Shown piece after piece: positions 27,749-40,893 of a stretch of 64,000 nt of DNA. The notes under the pieces were generated by a model that searched no databases, had not been told where the DNA came from, and saw nothing but the letters and a program-made list of their open reading frames with translations. The DNA comes from Erythrocercus mccallii (Eukaryota; Chordata; Aves; Passeriformes; Dicruridae), in contig VZRG01000773.1 in the NCBI GenBank assembly GCA_013397435.1, forward strand, positions 78,278 to 142,277, read 5' to 3'. A program made the position numbers and the translations under genes. Each line of letters begins with the position of its first letter. Positions within the stretch are counted from its first letter, which is position 1.

Positions 27749-30321
27749 CTTTATTATATTACAGCCACACATCTGTCAATTATTGCCTCTTCAAGGGACA
27801 CAAAATGTAGGTTAATTATACACCTCCTTGTGCCATGACTCCTGCTGTGACTAAAATCTCTGCCCACAGTCCTGGTTTCATAAAAAACCTCTTGCAAGAA
27901 TGAGAAATAAAAAACTTTTCCTGAGGGTTGGCTGCACACCCAAGGGCAGTGGGGTTACTGAGAAGCTCAGGCTCATCAGCAGTCATCATATGCACCAACC
28001 GTGTGCTCTGCTTCTTAACTCGCCCCATGCTGTTGATTCTGATGTTCTCTGCTATTTCTTTAATATTTTTCCTCACAGTTTATATTGAAAGGTGTTTGGG
28101 GGATGGCTCTACCTTTTAATTTTGTGGCCACACAGGCCATAAAGAACTCCAACTGATCATTGGGTAACAGGAGTTTGATGGTAATAAAGACATAACATTC
28201 AAGTGTCCTCCCACTCCCCACTCAGCTGCACAGGGAAGTGGGGCTGCACAGTCTCCTTGACCAAGCAGAAAGTAAAATTTCTTCACCCCTCCACCTGCCT
28301 CTGGCTAATCCCCCTGGACTGCCTGCAGCAGGAACAAAGATGATATACAGCTGCCTCTGAGAACTTCTTTCACAAGTGCTCTCATGCAACTGAGCAACTC
28401 CAGCTCTGCAAAGGGTGATATTTGAATTTAATCAACACGGATTTGGCACTTGCACAGGAACAGCTTTAGGCTTGGCTCATCTGACATTAGACATTGGACA
28501 GCAGCATGTGGCACTCGGGGAAGCACCTAGATGGCCTTGCTGCTCATGCACCAAACTTACAGAACTGGCACAGCTAGAAGAAAAGTTGTGAGGTGTGAAG
28601 GACATTGGTTTACTCCAGAAACAGAACAGAGAATAACATTTACTCATCTTTCTGGCCACTGATTAAACTGAGAGCTAGGATCAACCTGAAAAACTGAATT
28701 ACCCATTTCAGAGACCACTTTTGGGACTTTTAGCTCCTTCATTGGTGTTGCATTTTTTGTATCTCAAACTGCTCCCAACTCTGAGTTCGGTATTTTCCAA
28801 AGTGTTCCTGGGAGGAGACTCACAGCCCGAAGGCTTGCCTGCCATGCCCACGTGCAGCCCCATGTGGCCTCTGCACAGTCCTGGCTGGCTGCTCTGCATC
28901 TCCCCTGGCTCTCCAGGCTCACTCTGACTTTTCCGGACAGATTAACCACATTCTGGTGATTGCAGCTCTCAGCCTAGGCATGAACTGCCTGCACGTAGGA
29001 AGGCAGCTGCCAAACAGCTTTGCCAAGCCTTTGGGAGAGATGTCAAAGGGAATACAAATTGCTTTTCTCCTCAGACAAGATGGTGCTGGAGGATTGGGAA
29101 GAGAGAAGCATGATAAGGTCTTGTGAGCTGTATTTGCCACAGTTTCCATTAAGAGAATTGAATGCCTGAGGAAGTGGGGGTGAGAGCTGGCTGACATCAG
29201 AAGAAGAGAAAGGTACCCCTCTAGCAAGTGAATCCTCCTCCTTTCACCCTTGTCAGGAGAGCTGCTGGCCTATTCTCTTTTCCCCATTCCTGTCAGCCCA
29301 CGGCACAATGGATAAACAGCAATGCTCTCTAGTCCTTGAACCATGCTCACAGTAACAATTGTAAAGACTTTCCTCATGAGAGAAAACTGGTAGAGTAACA
29401 ATAACCCTCACTCTGACCTTGGGTTTTAAATCTTACTGGGTGGGTAACAAGGCCAGTCTCACACTGAGAGTGGCCTCTGGCTCTTGCCACCCACGAGCCC
29501 TGCTTGGGCATTGCTCCTGCCAGCTGCACCTTGCACAGCTCTTCCCTCAGTGTGCATTTGGACTCAGCAGGCTTAGCTCAGCTGTCAGAAGGCTGCTTGT
29601 GTGCAGCTGCCCCTCTGCTCACAGAAAACTCAAAAGAGCTTTGATTCTCCCACAGCTTTTGGGGAACACCACATCAATATGTCCCGCCCTGCCCCTCCTT
29701 TGCAGGCACCAAGGACTGCAAGTTTCCCCCTGAACTGTGCTTTTGGGCATCGATGAAGAAACATGGCCAACCTAATCCACTATACATCATTGTCATTACA
29801 AACCCTGGTGTGTGAGAGGACTCCCACCTTCATTGAAATGCCTCTCAAATGCACCACAAAAGTATACGTAAAAAAAAAAAATCCTAGGCCAGCCCACTGG
29901 TTCTCATCTGTTTCCATCCACTACATTTCACCAGCAGTGGGGCTTCCCTCTGCGATTTCCAGCAGGCAATAGGAGGGGTTTGCCTTTGCACTTGGCCTGA
30001 GTCACGAGCCTCACAGCTAAAGGGTTGCAGTGTTCTCTCTGTTACTTCCAGTCTCAAGCAATCATCTGCTCGTGGCTCTTGGCTAAACGGACAAAGCTGC
30101 TCCCAGCAAGCTGAGATGCCCCTCCTCAGCTTTGTGTTCCCACACCTGGGAGCTCTGGCAATGCCCAGAGCCACCACCTCTGGGAACAGCATCCCACACA
30201 CCATTCTGGATTTGAGAATATATGGGAAGACTCCTCAGAATGTGACTCTGATGTTCCTGCTCCCTCCAGTAAGATTCTACCAAGTTTCTAGTAAGACTAG
30301 ACAGAGCAATAATTGTCTACA
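27749..30321. other. Intergenic spacer between P450 genes B and C
   Basis: About 2.6 kb of upstream sequence for gene B and downstream sequence for gene C. The part from about 28,700 to 30,250 is somewhat more GC-rich than the rest. I found no P450 exon remnant, no recognisable transposon and no open frame with family motifs. Confidence 0.55.
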
Positions 30322-30327
30322 TTTATT
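30322..30327 (-). promoter_or_regulatory. Candidate poly(A) signal of P450 gene C
   Basis: AATAAA on the minus strand about 215 bases beyond the gene C stop codon and the first such hexamer downstream. Usage is inferred from position. Confidence 0.4.
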
Positions 30328-30541
30328 TAATTTGTAACACAGCAAGGGAAAAAAAGGTACAGACACTTTCCAGACACAGGAAAACCAGAGTATTTTTCAG
30401 GGCTGGCTTCTAAGACATGTAACACAACAAGGAGAGATTTGCACTGAATTTAAGCTAAAAATGAGAACCATAAAGGTGCACAAATACCGTCACACTACCG
30501 AACCTGTGTCTGTGCCTCTTATATCTCTAATGCTGAGCAAC

Positions 30542-33500
30542 CTAGCGGAGAACTGCACAGAGCTTGTATGGATGGGGTTTCATGGTGCTTCCAAAGATAA
30601 AGTCTGTGTTGATTTCCTTAACTCCTTCTGGTACAGTGAACTTGAATTTCTGCAGCAGGCTGCAGAAAATGATGAAAAGTTCCATTTTGGCCATTGCCTC
30701 TCCCAGACAAACACGGTGACCTGCAAGTGGTGAATGGAAAGAGAAGTCAGTCCCCACCAAGGTCTGTGTAACCAGCACCTGTTTCCCAGCTTTTCACAGG
30801 AGCATTGCTCATCAAGGAACAAAGAGTTTTGCTGAATTTGACAATTTCCTCTCAGATTGAACTGGACGCACAACTGAGATATCTGCAATTCATCTTTGCA
30901 TGATCTGCCCTGATTCTAGAAAAGATATCAGAGATGCTTCTCAGAAGTTTCATTCTTGCTTCCTAATCTATGGGACTGCTTAATTTTATGAAAAGGATTT
31001 CAGTCTTTTGCTTCCAAATAAAAACAACAAGAAAGCATCTTTAGGTTCCCTCACAGTTTCTGCTTAGTACAGGCTGATTTATCTTCCCTAATAACAGTTA
31101 AAAATCAGAAGACAGAGGACCTTCTACACTTCATGAAACATTTTCCTACATAATGGTTTCAGTGAAAACAACTTGTTAAAGAAAAATCTCTCCCCAGTCT
31201 ATCCATTAACTCTGTCCAGGATGTAATTCCCAGAGACAGACAATGACAAACTCTGAAATGCAGCAATCAGGTCATTCAATTTGGATGTGAGAAATCAACT
31301 CCTTTTCTGCCCAATTTAGACCAGAAACCTGAGCCTGACATTTTCACATCTCAGCTGGTGGCTCTGACAATCAGGCTATTCCCTCCTGGCATGATCCCCA
31401 AGAGCTTATGTTTGTTTAAGCTTCTATATCTCACACGGTGAATGATTCCAAAAGCTGCACAGGAAAGACATAGACTTCTGGGTATATTTGACACAGCTTC
31501 TGGATCTTCCATTCATCTCTCTGCACTGATGAATATTGATTTATACAAAATAAATCAGCTCCAGCACAGCAGCCTGTCACAGAATATCCACTCTAATGGC
31601 ATAACCCCGCATATACAGAGGAGGACCAAGGGCAACAGTGTAAGGACTCAGGTTGCTAAGTGATTGGGAATTCTGGGACCTTACTCATTTTATCTTCTCT
31701 GCATTTTCACAAAAATCTAAGCTCAAGTGTTTATACAATTGCCAAACAACTTATTTTTGCAGTCAAACATTTTTCTCGGCTGGGAAAACCATGTGTTCCT
31801 GCAGTTTGGGGTTACACTCCCCTTCGGCCTTCTCCACAATGAAAATAACACTGCTTCACCTAACCCACCCACCTGGGCTCAGTTCTCAGTACACTCACCT
31901 GCTGAGAAGGCTAAGAAGGCCTCTCGGGTCACAAAATTTCCACCCTTGTCCAAGAAATGGCCAGGGTTGAACTGGTGAGGTGTCTCCCAATAGGCAGGGT
32001 CAAAAAGAGCAGAGTCTATATTTACCATAATTAGAGTGCCCTGAAAGGAAGATGCAGTTGGCACAGTTCTGTCTCTCACACATCAAGAAAAGGACACAAA
32101 CAGATTCCAGCTTTAATTCTGAACATGGAAAAACAGCAGAAATGAAAGATTACATAATTAAGGGAAAAACAATAACCTCAAGGGTTCTGAGAGTTTTTTC
32201 TCAAAACATAAATAAGCAAAGAAACTTCAATATATTGGGTTCAGGAATTTCCCCTGCTGTATTGCTTCACGTCTCTTTTCCCAGTCTGTTAGCAAATGCC
32301 ATAGAAAGTGTGGTCTGCAGTTCTTTAGCATCTTATCCTAAATCAAGTGAAATGATCTTCTCTCCTGAGCTGGAGGGGAAAGGATTTAATGGTAAAACTT
32401 CACTCGTGGCCAAAGATCACATTGGAATAGAAAGGATATCTGTACCTTTGGAACATGATACCCCAAAACAGTAGTATCCTTCACAGCTTCTCTGGGAATA
32501 GTGATTAAAACTATGCTGCTGAAGCGGAGGATCTCATGCACCACAGCATTTGTGTAGGGCAGCTGCTTCCGATCCTCGTAGCAGATCAGGTGGGAGGGAC
32601 TCAGAACAGCATCCAGCTCTTTCTGGACTTTGTCTAAAAAAAAAATTAAAGTATCCATTATAGATTTAAGAACACTATTAGGCATGAAACAGAGCTTTTA
32701 TTTCCTTTTTGGAGTATAGTAGTGATAGAAAAATCTACAATATATAAATAATTTATACTTACCATATCATAAAGTGCAAATGCATTTATACAGCCAGCTA
32801 GTAAAGTTTTTACTACACCCTGTTTCTTAGTTGATAGGTTCAATGTTCAGACCTTCTTTCCACAAGCCCAACAGATTTATGGAGCATTATATTTAAAGGA
32901 CAGGGAGAAAACTGTAAGTATAACAAGACCTTCTTATTAAGAGATCAGTTCAGTTAAGCTGTTGATCTTACTCCAGGTAAACACAGACTCACAGCACACT
33001 AATGAGGGTGTTGCAAGCAAGCCATCACATCAAGCTGATACATGTCAAAAGCTGAGAACTGAAACAGGATCATATTACTAAACCATCACCAAGCATTAAT
33101 CTCTTTGGGCTGCTATCTAAGCTTCAGTAACTGACACACATTAAACAGTCTCACATGGTTTGGGGTCAGATTTTATACCTAAAACTTAGGCTAGTAAGCT
33201 AAGAGGCATATTTTTCTTTACAATTTATCAGAATTTGAAATGCATGTGTTTGCATACAGGGTTCTGTTCTAGCATTCTAGCACCACAAGCATGAAAAGAA
33301 TTTTCAGCCCTCAGCCTGAGTCAAGAACATGTACTTGGCTTAGTAATTCATCACTGAAAACCCCCTAGCAAATCACCCAAAACTTTTGAAACTAGTGTGC
33401 AACTATGCTCTTGTCCAGAATTTCTGGATCAGCTTTTTGTCTTCTCATTATTGTCTTCCTTCTCTGTTTAGCATTCATATATATTAGAATAAATATATCT

Positions 33501-36500
33501 ACAAAATGTATTTTAATAAAATATAAAAATATAAAAATATACTTTACAAAAATTTAACTGATGTCTCAGTTAATGAACTAAAATAATACTACCTTATTAC
33601 ACATTCTGGATACCAGAAAAGCATTCATTTTCCCTAACCCAAACTCTTATTTCCCCTCATGTTTTTTCATCCTGTATCTTCCATTATATGCTTACATTAT
33701 ATTCTGACAAAAATCAACAAGACCCAATACAGTATCAGAAGCTGAATAATCCTGAAATTATTTTTAAATCTCTGAAATTTTTTACTACATTGGTTTATTA
33801 AAAGCAAAAATCAGAAATTATCTTTAAAAAAAAAAGCTTGATCTTAAAAAAAAACCTTGATCTTAGTAAAAAAAAGAAAAGAAAGAAAAAAAAAGGTGTA
33901 ACAGAAAATTATTCTATTTGAATCATGTCCATGCTTGTGCGTACAACTCACCTTGGATGTCAGGATAAACCAACATAAAGAGCAGAGCCCAGCGTAGAGT
34001 GGTGGCTGTGGTCTCTGAGCCACCCAGGAAAAGGTCAAAAACAGATTGCACCATGTTGTCCTCATCAAATGTAGAATTGGGGATATTTTTAGTCTACAAG
34101 TGTCAATGAGAAAGGTAAGATGGGCTATAGCTGTGTAACAGCACTGAGACAGACAGTGATCACTGTATCTTAAGGAACAAGATTTCTAGAGGACAGAGAA
34201 AATACAGATACTTGAGCAGAACACAGAGATAGGCAAAGACTTCACTCAAATGACTACACTGATATTGTTAAATTACGGGTGCTGTTGAATGTATCAGGTG
34301 TATGAGTCCTGTTATGCTGCCTTCTAAAGTGGAATGTTGACTTCTGTTAATTTCCACAACAGAAAAAACATATTTCAAGGTAGTTTTACCCCACCCATGC
34401 CACTCTCAGCACGTCTGCTGATTTCACCGATCTATCTAATATATAGTGTTATCCTTTCAAACATTTCTGGATTTTTAAGAGCAGAGACTGCCAGTATTTT
34501 AAGATTGTTATAGTATTCATATAGCACTACTAAGAATAAAAATAATACAACAAAGCAAAAAGAATCAGAATTAAGCAGCCATCTAAATACCTGCACAATT
34601 TCAAGGTCCTCCCTACTGCCCAGCCCTCACTAAGGATTCCACAGTATGATAACAATCCAATGTAAATAACGTGCACTTCTAGAACAAGTCATTGAACTAA
34701 CTATTCAAAGTTCATACTTTGAGTTTGACAGCAGAGTTTTTAAGCTGTACTTGCAGAGCTCTGCAGTAATGTTGTTGTGGACAGACAACAGCAGGGAAGG
34801 GGCAGGGAACCTGTTATGTCTGGATCTGCGTCATGTACAGCATTAATTACTCACTTTCTCTATCTGCTTGAGGTAAAAGTCAATGAAATCTTCTGGTTCA
34901 TCTATTCTGCCTTTTTCCCTGTGCCTTTTGATTTCCTGCCTTACAAAGGAACGAACAAAATCCCGGGAAAATCTTGCTTTATGTAGAGGTCCCGGGAGGA
35001 GCTCTGCAAACCACGGGAACATTTCACAGATCTGGGGAGCAAGAATTCAGCACAGAAGCAGTCAGTGACACTGTAGAGAAGCCTTGTGATAGAGATATAG
35101 CATGGACATTTTTGGTGCTAAATTGCTGAAGTAATTTCTCTGGGAAAAATCCTTTGGCATCAAAAAGAAATATTTAGTACATGTTTAGTACATAAACACA
35201 TATTAAAACTACAAATTCAAGGCAGCACACTTTCCGCCCTGGATTTTTTCCCATCCTTACTACATAACTTCATTTGCCCTGTTAATTCACCAACAAAACA
35301 ATCTACTTTTGCAGATAGATGTAACATGTATCAATATTAATAAATCTAATGTTAATATACATTTATGTCTATTACCTTAGCACAAAAAAGAAAAAAAATC
35401 ATTTTCTTTCATTCTGACACGGAGTATCATCTTTTCACCTTAACAATACTGGTATTTCCATTACAGAAATGGTCATCATCCCAAGCACATTACCTTTGCT
35501 AAGACATTGTAATAAAGATTATTAATACAATATTCATAACTGAATCATGTCAAACCCAAAGCAGTGCAGGTCCAGCTCATATTCACAGTCAGAATATTAA
35601 TCAGTATTCAATAATGCAATACTTTAATATATACATACAGATATAATTGCAATAAATAATGAGCTCAGTAATCAAGTAAGTTGCATATTAGTAATATTCT
35701 AATAAGTAATATATAATCTCATAAGTCATATCCTCACATAATAAATGTGGCTGTTCCCAAAAGCCACTATCTGATTGAAGGCTTCAATCAGCTGGCAGAA
35801 TGTTTTATCCTCTAGGGAGAAACGATGTCCAAAAACCACAGCACAAATCACATTGGAGACAGCATGGACAATGGGGAAGGAAGGGTCAACAGCTTCTCCT
35901 GTAGACAGAGAAAAACATTCGTCTCCAAAGCACTTCCTTCTCCTCCTTTGCTATTCGGAAGAAAAGATTACAGTGCCATTTTATAATAGATGTCCCCCAT
36001 GATATTTACTGTTACTCAGAAACACCCAAAATTCACTAGGAAAAGGAATAAAACTCTCTTAAAAATGAGGACAGGAAAGCCTAAAATCTTTAACTCCTGG
36101 CCTTGTTTTTTTATTTGCTTTCATTTTTGCTTTGTTTTTTCTTTTTTTCTTTTTTAATCTCAATCTTGGTGTTGATCACAAAATACAAACTGCTGAGGTC
36201 CAACTGTATAATAGTCTCAAGGGTTCTGAGGGTTTTTTTCCTCAAAAAATAAATAAGCAAATAAACTTCAGTATTTTGGGTTCAGGGATTTCCCAGCTGC
36301 ATTTCTTCACATCTTTTTTTCCAGTCTGACAGCAAACACCACACAGAATGTGTGGTCTGCAGTTCTTTAGCACGTTATCCTAAATCTGCAAATCTAAGGT
36401 GTGCTCCAAATCCATTCTATTCTGTAACAAAAGTGGTCTTTACCCTCAGAGTCAAGCAGGCTGTATTGTGTCTGCCCCCAAGCACTGTGTCAATGCCATA

Positions 36501-39500
36501 CCCTCTTTGCCTCTGAAGAACTCCACCAGGTAACGGGCCTCGGTCTGTATCCCACGCTCCATACCTTTATTCCCCATTCCCAGTTTTCGGAGGGTTCCAA
36601 TTCCAAAATGTCTCTGTTGTTTCCAGATGAGACCATTTGAGACCAAGATACCTTTAGCCATCAAGAATGAGTTTTATGTCAGACTAATATTCACACAATT
36701 GTAAATGATGAACACAGTAAGAGTCATGTTCTCGTCCTGCTGTCACTCAAAGAGGAGGGACACATCAGGGCAGTGTTCTTTGAATTGAATGTTGTTAGAG
36801 GCAGAGAAAACACCTTGGCTAAGATATTCCCATCCCTGCAAAAACCCCTCTTGAATCTCTGGACACACACACCTGCCTTCCAAACCTAATCCTATTTTTT
36901 CTGAAGCATCTATCTCTGGTCTTTGAAGGATTCTGTTCTACCAGGATCCTTACACCTAATATTGAGTTCTCATCCTGGAAATGCCTCTTCTGGAAAGACA
37001 ATGAAGCCAGGGCAAGAAGCACTCAGCCAAAATGAGAAGGAAGAATAAGCTTTAGCTAATCTGCAAACACCTTAGAATCATGAGTTCCTGTGGGACAGAA
37101 AGGAAACCCAGACTGTTCCGCTGTGAGTCTGTGTTCTAGCAGAGATCACCCAACATGAACCATTTAATCTGCTTGGTGGGGAAATTCCCTCTACCAGTCT
37201 AGCCTGCACTTCCCCTGAGAAAGCCAGCATGCTTCCCTAGACAGCTGCTTCACAACAGACTGGGATAACTCTCCTCTATTCCTTCTGCTGTCCTGGGAGC
37301 TAGGACAGGCAGGTGGTATTTGTGTTGCAGAGTCCCAAACTTGCAGCTGAGCTGCAGCTGTTTCTAAAGCCATCCCTGCTACAAATTGCAAGTTTTATGG
37401 CACTGGTCACAACCCAGCTACTTTTTTCCACAGCACCCAGATAAAAGATCCTGCCAAATGGATTGAAATGGTCCCAGACTTAATAATCTCTATACCTTAA
37501 AGTGTTTTTTCTGTACTTACATTAGTTAGTATTACAAATTAAAACTTTCCAGACTGCAGTTCACATGAAACAGATCCTGACTGAGGGTAAAGGCATATGC
37601 TGTAGATTCTCTGGGTAAGAGGCTGATGGAAACAAGTTCAATTATTTCTGGTTTAAATACATCACTGTCTCTATTCTCCATTCACTGTGATTCAGCAGTG
37701 TTTGTGATAGCACAATACAATGCTTTGAACACTCTGGCTAATAAATTTAAAGCCCCACTGACCTTCCTGTGACTTTGTACTTCGGAACAAGACTAGATCA
37801 AAGTTCTGTATATGCTTTCCTTACAGCAGCCTTTGCTGTAAACAAACAACTGGGAGCATAAAGATTTACTTTAGTCTCAGCTTGCATAGGAGGCTGCAGG
37901 TTCAGGATTATTTCAAATCAGGACACACAGACAACACTAAGAATGGATAAACAAGACCATACTGCTCTGATAATACTCTGGAATACATGCATTATAGTGG
38001 GATTTGGAGACCACTTAGGATGATGCTTCAGAATTATATGATTCACCTTGAGCAGACAGAAAAAGTCAGCCAGGAACTAAGGGTTTTTCAGTAAGAAAAC
38101 CACGAGAAGAGACAAAGTCCAGGATGAAGTCCTTCCACAGACATGAACATCTTACCCTTTCCATCTGCCATTTTGTTGAAAATGTAGGTCTGCAGTCGCC
38201 CTGAAACATCCTCTGAATTGTTGGTGAGACCGTTTTTCACAGCTTGGAACCCATAGAGCACCACCACAGGTTTGTGACCCATCCACAGGGTGCAGATGTT
38301 GCCATAGGTTTTTGCCAGCTGCAGGTAAGTTCAGTGCCAAAAAAATACCCATGGGAGAAACATGAATGAACATTCACATATGATGGGTTGCTCTCTCCCA
38401 GCACAACGTTACTCAGGGGTTCAGGAGGTGAAAAGGGACAGTGGCTGGGTTTTGCGGTAGGGGTGCTTTCCACAGGAAGGGTCTGGGCTCTCTCTGGGAA
38501 CACACCACCCACAGAAATGTGAGCAATGAAAGAATAAATGGTCCTTTTCTAGAACTTGGCCTGGGTTACCTTCGCAATATGAACCATAGGGTAAATGCTC
38601 TTGAGTGTTTATGGATCTGTACAAGGTTTCCTGTGAAATTTCACCTGTCCATTCTTGGTTACGTTTTTCATCTCCATATTTCATTCCCTCAGGCAACAAC
38701 CAGAATTTCTTGAAATCATGAATGCCAGGTGTAACTCCCCTTCTAGTGCTGCAGATTTTACATTTCAGTAGCAGGAACTCTTCCCATCTTATACTGAAAT
38801 ACTATGAACTGAGGCATCTAAGCATAGATTCCATCTCTGGGTAGTGATGGGGACTGCTCTCAGGCAATGCTGTGGGTGTTCTGCAAGGACAAAGTCCCTG
38901 ACACTAGACCAAGCACCAGTACAAATCTATCCTCTCACAGTGATTAACATGTACCCATGAGAAAATTTTAGCATCATGGTCTTTTAAGCTCTCTTCAGTT
39001 GCAGCCAGGTACCCTCCGACCTGCAAGTTGCACATAAGGAAAGAGCAATTTGAAAAATACATTAACACATTGTGTTCTCTTGTGACATTTCAGTGCAGTG
39101 CAGGATGTGGAAAACTGAAAGAATCTGTATTAACAGGGTTAGCATGGACCTAATTCTTTCCATCAGTTCTTTCCTTTCACCATCATTTACATTTTTAGTT
39201 TATCTGCTAAGAGCACATCCCAGACCAGAAGAAACAATGGATCTCTGTTTTCAGAGAAACAATGGATCAAAGGATTTGGCTGCATATGGGATACAATCTT
39301 ATTTCCATTCCATAACAGCAGAAGATATGCTGGTGTGCTTTTCACCTCTTCTGAATTCAGGACACCTAGTTTTAAATGATTTTCAATATATGCCTGTGAT
39401 GGGAAATCTGAGAATCATTTCTTCTTTCAAGGCCAAAGATTCCCTTAAAAACAGAATGCAAATTCTGATGCAAAATTACTATGTTCAGTTCTGTTTAAGT

Positions 39501-39858
39501 TGCACACATATCAGCTTTCATATGAATTAGACTGTCTGCAGGTTTTTAGCTTAACTTGTTTAGGCACTTCACTTCCACCATTCACTTTCTCTCAGGGTTC
39601 TGCCTGTTACCATATGAGCCTATCAACAACCATCACCATTTTTTACATTTTGCCTCAATAGCTCTTTAGTTCCCATCTGCAAATACATACCTTTTTCAGA
39701 CTCCTGTGATCAGCTCTAAAGTTTATCCACCAGACGCTTCCAATAATGGGAAATGGGATTGGTCCAGGAGGAAATCCACGACTCTTCCACTGCAAATTCA
39801 GGAACTGTGCGCTCAGAAGAAACAAAACCAGGGCTATGAGAATTACACTTATCATCAT
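30542..39858 (-). CDS. Cytochrome P450 2J-like monooxygenase, gene C (complete, 9 exons)
   Basis: Third intact CYP2J-type gene, minus strand. Exons 1 to 9: 39691-39858, 38156-38318, 36502-36651, 35738-35898, 34855-35031, 33952-34093, 32446-32633, 31899-32040, 30542-30720. It encodes 489 residues; exon 1 has 56 codons, one fewer than in A, B and E. Landmarks: hydrophobic anchor, PPGP hinge, C-helix WKQQR followed by H in place of the R seen in the paralogues, I-helix GGSETTATT, K-helix EILR, FNPGHF, and heme loop FSAGHRVCLG with Cys435. The C-terminus reads CAVLR instead of CAIPR. Substrate-recognition segment 5 (IVLITIPR) and the GSTMKPHPY stretch pair it with gene B. Introns 3 and 7 each carry a copy of the same roughly 170-bp sequence. 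Divergently oriented from gene E, with a decayed exon 9 in between. Subfamily CYP2J is likely; orthologue unknown. Confidence 0.93.
32176..32344. repeat. Dispersed repeat, copy 1 (intron 7 of gene C)
   Basis: This roughly 170-bp stretch matches 36215-36386 in the same orientation along its whole length, with scattered substitutions and small indels. Shared blocks include CAAGGGTTCTGAG, AATAAGCAAA, TTGGGTTCAGG, and GTGGTCTGCAGTTCTTTAGCA. No terminal repeats, target-site duplication or coding similarity were recognised. It is either a low-copy transposon fragment or an intron-to-intron duplication. Confidence 0.8.
33829..33897. repeat. A-rich low-complexity tract
   Basis: Runs of A broken by two copies of a CTTGATCTTA unit and followed by AAAG-type repeats, in intron 6 of gene C just before exon 6. 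Likely slippage-prone sequence with no coding content. Confidence 0.7.
36215..36386. repeat. Dispersed repeat, copy 2 (intron 3 of gene C)
   Basis: Second copy of the sequence at 32176-32344, same orientation, about 4 kb away and four exons upstream in the same gene. A T-rich run precedes it at about 36105-36158. Divergence between the copies suggests an old duplication. The origin is not identifiable from the sequence alone. Confidence 0.8.
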
Positions 39859-40732
39859 TTCACGCTTCCAAACTTGTATTATAAAACTGCTACAAATCTG
39901 TCTGTTGAAATGACTCCGTATTTTTCTTCTTAAGTCTTCCCTGTCACATTGAAGATTTCTGAATTTTCACCTCCCTACTTTCCTACCACTCTTCCCAATC
40001 CAACAAAATGAATATTATTTCCATTCTTGAGTGTTATTTAATACATCACTGTGCTGCAATATGCTAATAGATACCATTATTTTAAGATCCAGCAGAGGCT
40101 AGATCAGAGAAGGTGGGAACCTCAGCCAGAAACATCCCGTTGAGCAATCAGTTTCACAGAACGTGTCACTCAAAATACTGACTACATGCATGCCAAGAAC
40201 TCAGGTACAAAGCTGCAGCTGTCAAATGAGGGCAGGAACACTCATCAGGTAGCATTCTTGGGGCAGAGGTAAAAGGTAGCAGCCAGTAGCCTTGTACAAC
40301 AGTGTGTGCAGATGCAGACTTGGGAACCAAGAGCAATGAAGTGTTGTAATTTGAGTTTTCACAGTAAACAATACAGATGAACTGCAAATAGTACAGTAAA
40401 GAATCCAACATAACTAGTGCTATTGGCAAAAAGTGTAACAGACCCCACAAACTCCATTTTGGGGCTGAGTTCTTGTCCCCTGTGAGGCTTTATGAATTAG
40501 TTCCTGCCTTATCTCAGTAGTGGGAGTCCTGCTCAGCAGAATTAATTTCAGAGCCTGTAATTCTTTGCTTTATTTTTAATTCACAGCATCTGAAGCAGCA
40601 CATGCAAAGACTTCCCCAACACAAAAATAATCCCTACAAACAGGAGCAAGTCTTAGAAGATTTCTAGAGCACAGCTAGTGCAATAGGCTGTTTGGGATGT
40701 TGGTACCATATGAAGAACATATGGTTGGTGCA

Positions 40733-40893
40733 TTATGAAGAACAGCAGACCGTATAGAGATGGGGCTGTGCAGTGCTCCCCAAAGGAATGTCTTTAATTC
40801 CATCAGACAGGGAGAATCTAAACACCTGCAAAAGGCTGCAGAAGACAAAGAACTCAATGTGTGCTGACTGCTTGCCCAAAAATATACATAGCC
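40733..40893 (-). pseudogene. Stranded, decayed exon 9 of a lost CYP2J-like gene (D)
   Basis: A single minus-strand fragment matching the last P450 exon. It keeps a good acceptor (TTTCTGCAG) and an open frame to a TAA, with the recognisable ELF-like helix, CSLLQVFRFSL, and GSTAQPH followed by Y and VC. The heme loop is destroyed: where the paralogues have GHRVCLGE this reads GLCIFLGK, so the ligand Cys is Phe (codon 40880-40882). It is 161 nt against 179, through small in-frame losses and a changed end. I found no exon 1-8 counterpart upstream on this strand up to 45.9 kb. It would be the 3' end of a fourth tandem gene, the rest of which was deleted or displaced. It cannot encode an active P450. 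Confidence 0.85.

Noticed and set aside
39072..39530. 152-codon open frame on the plus strand upstream of gene C
   Set aside because: No recognisable motif, low-complexity composition and no conserved neighbour; length is attainable by chance in this much DNA.
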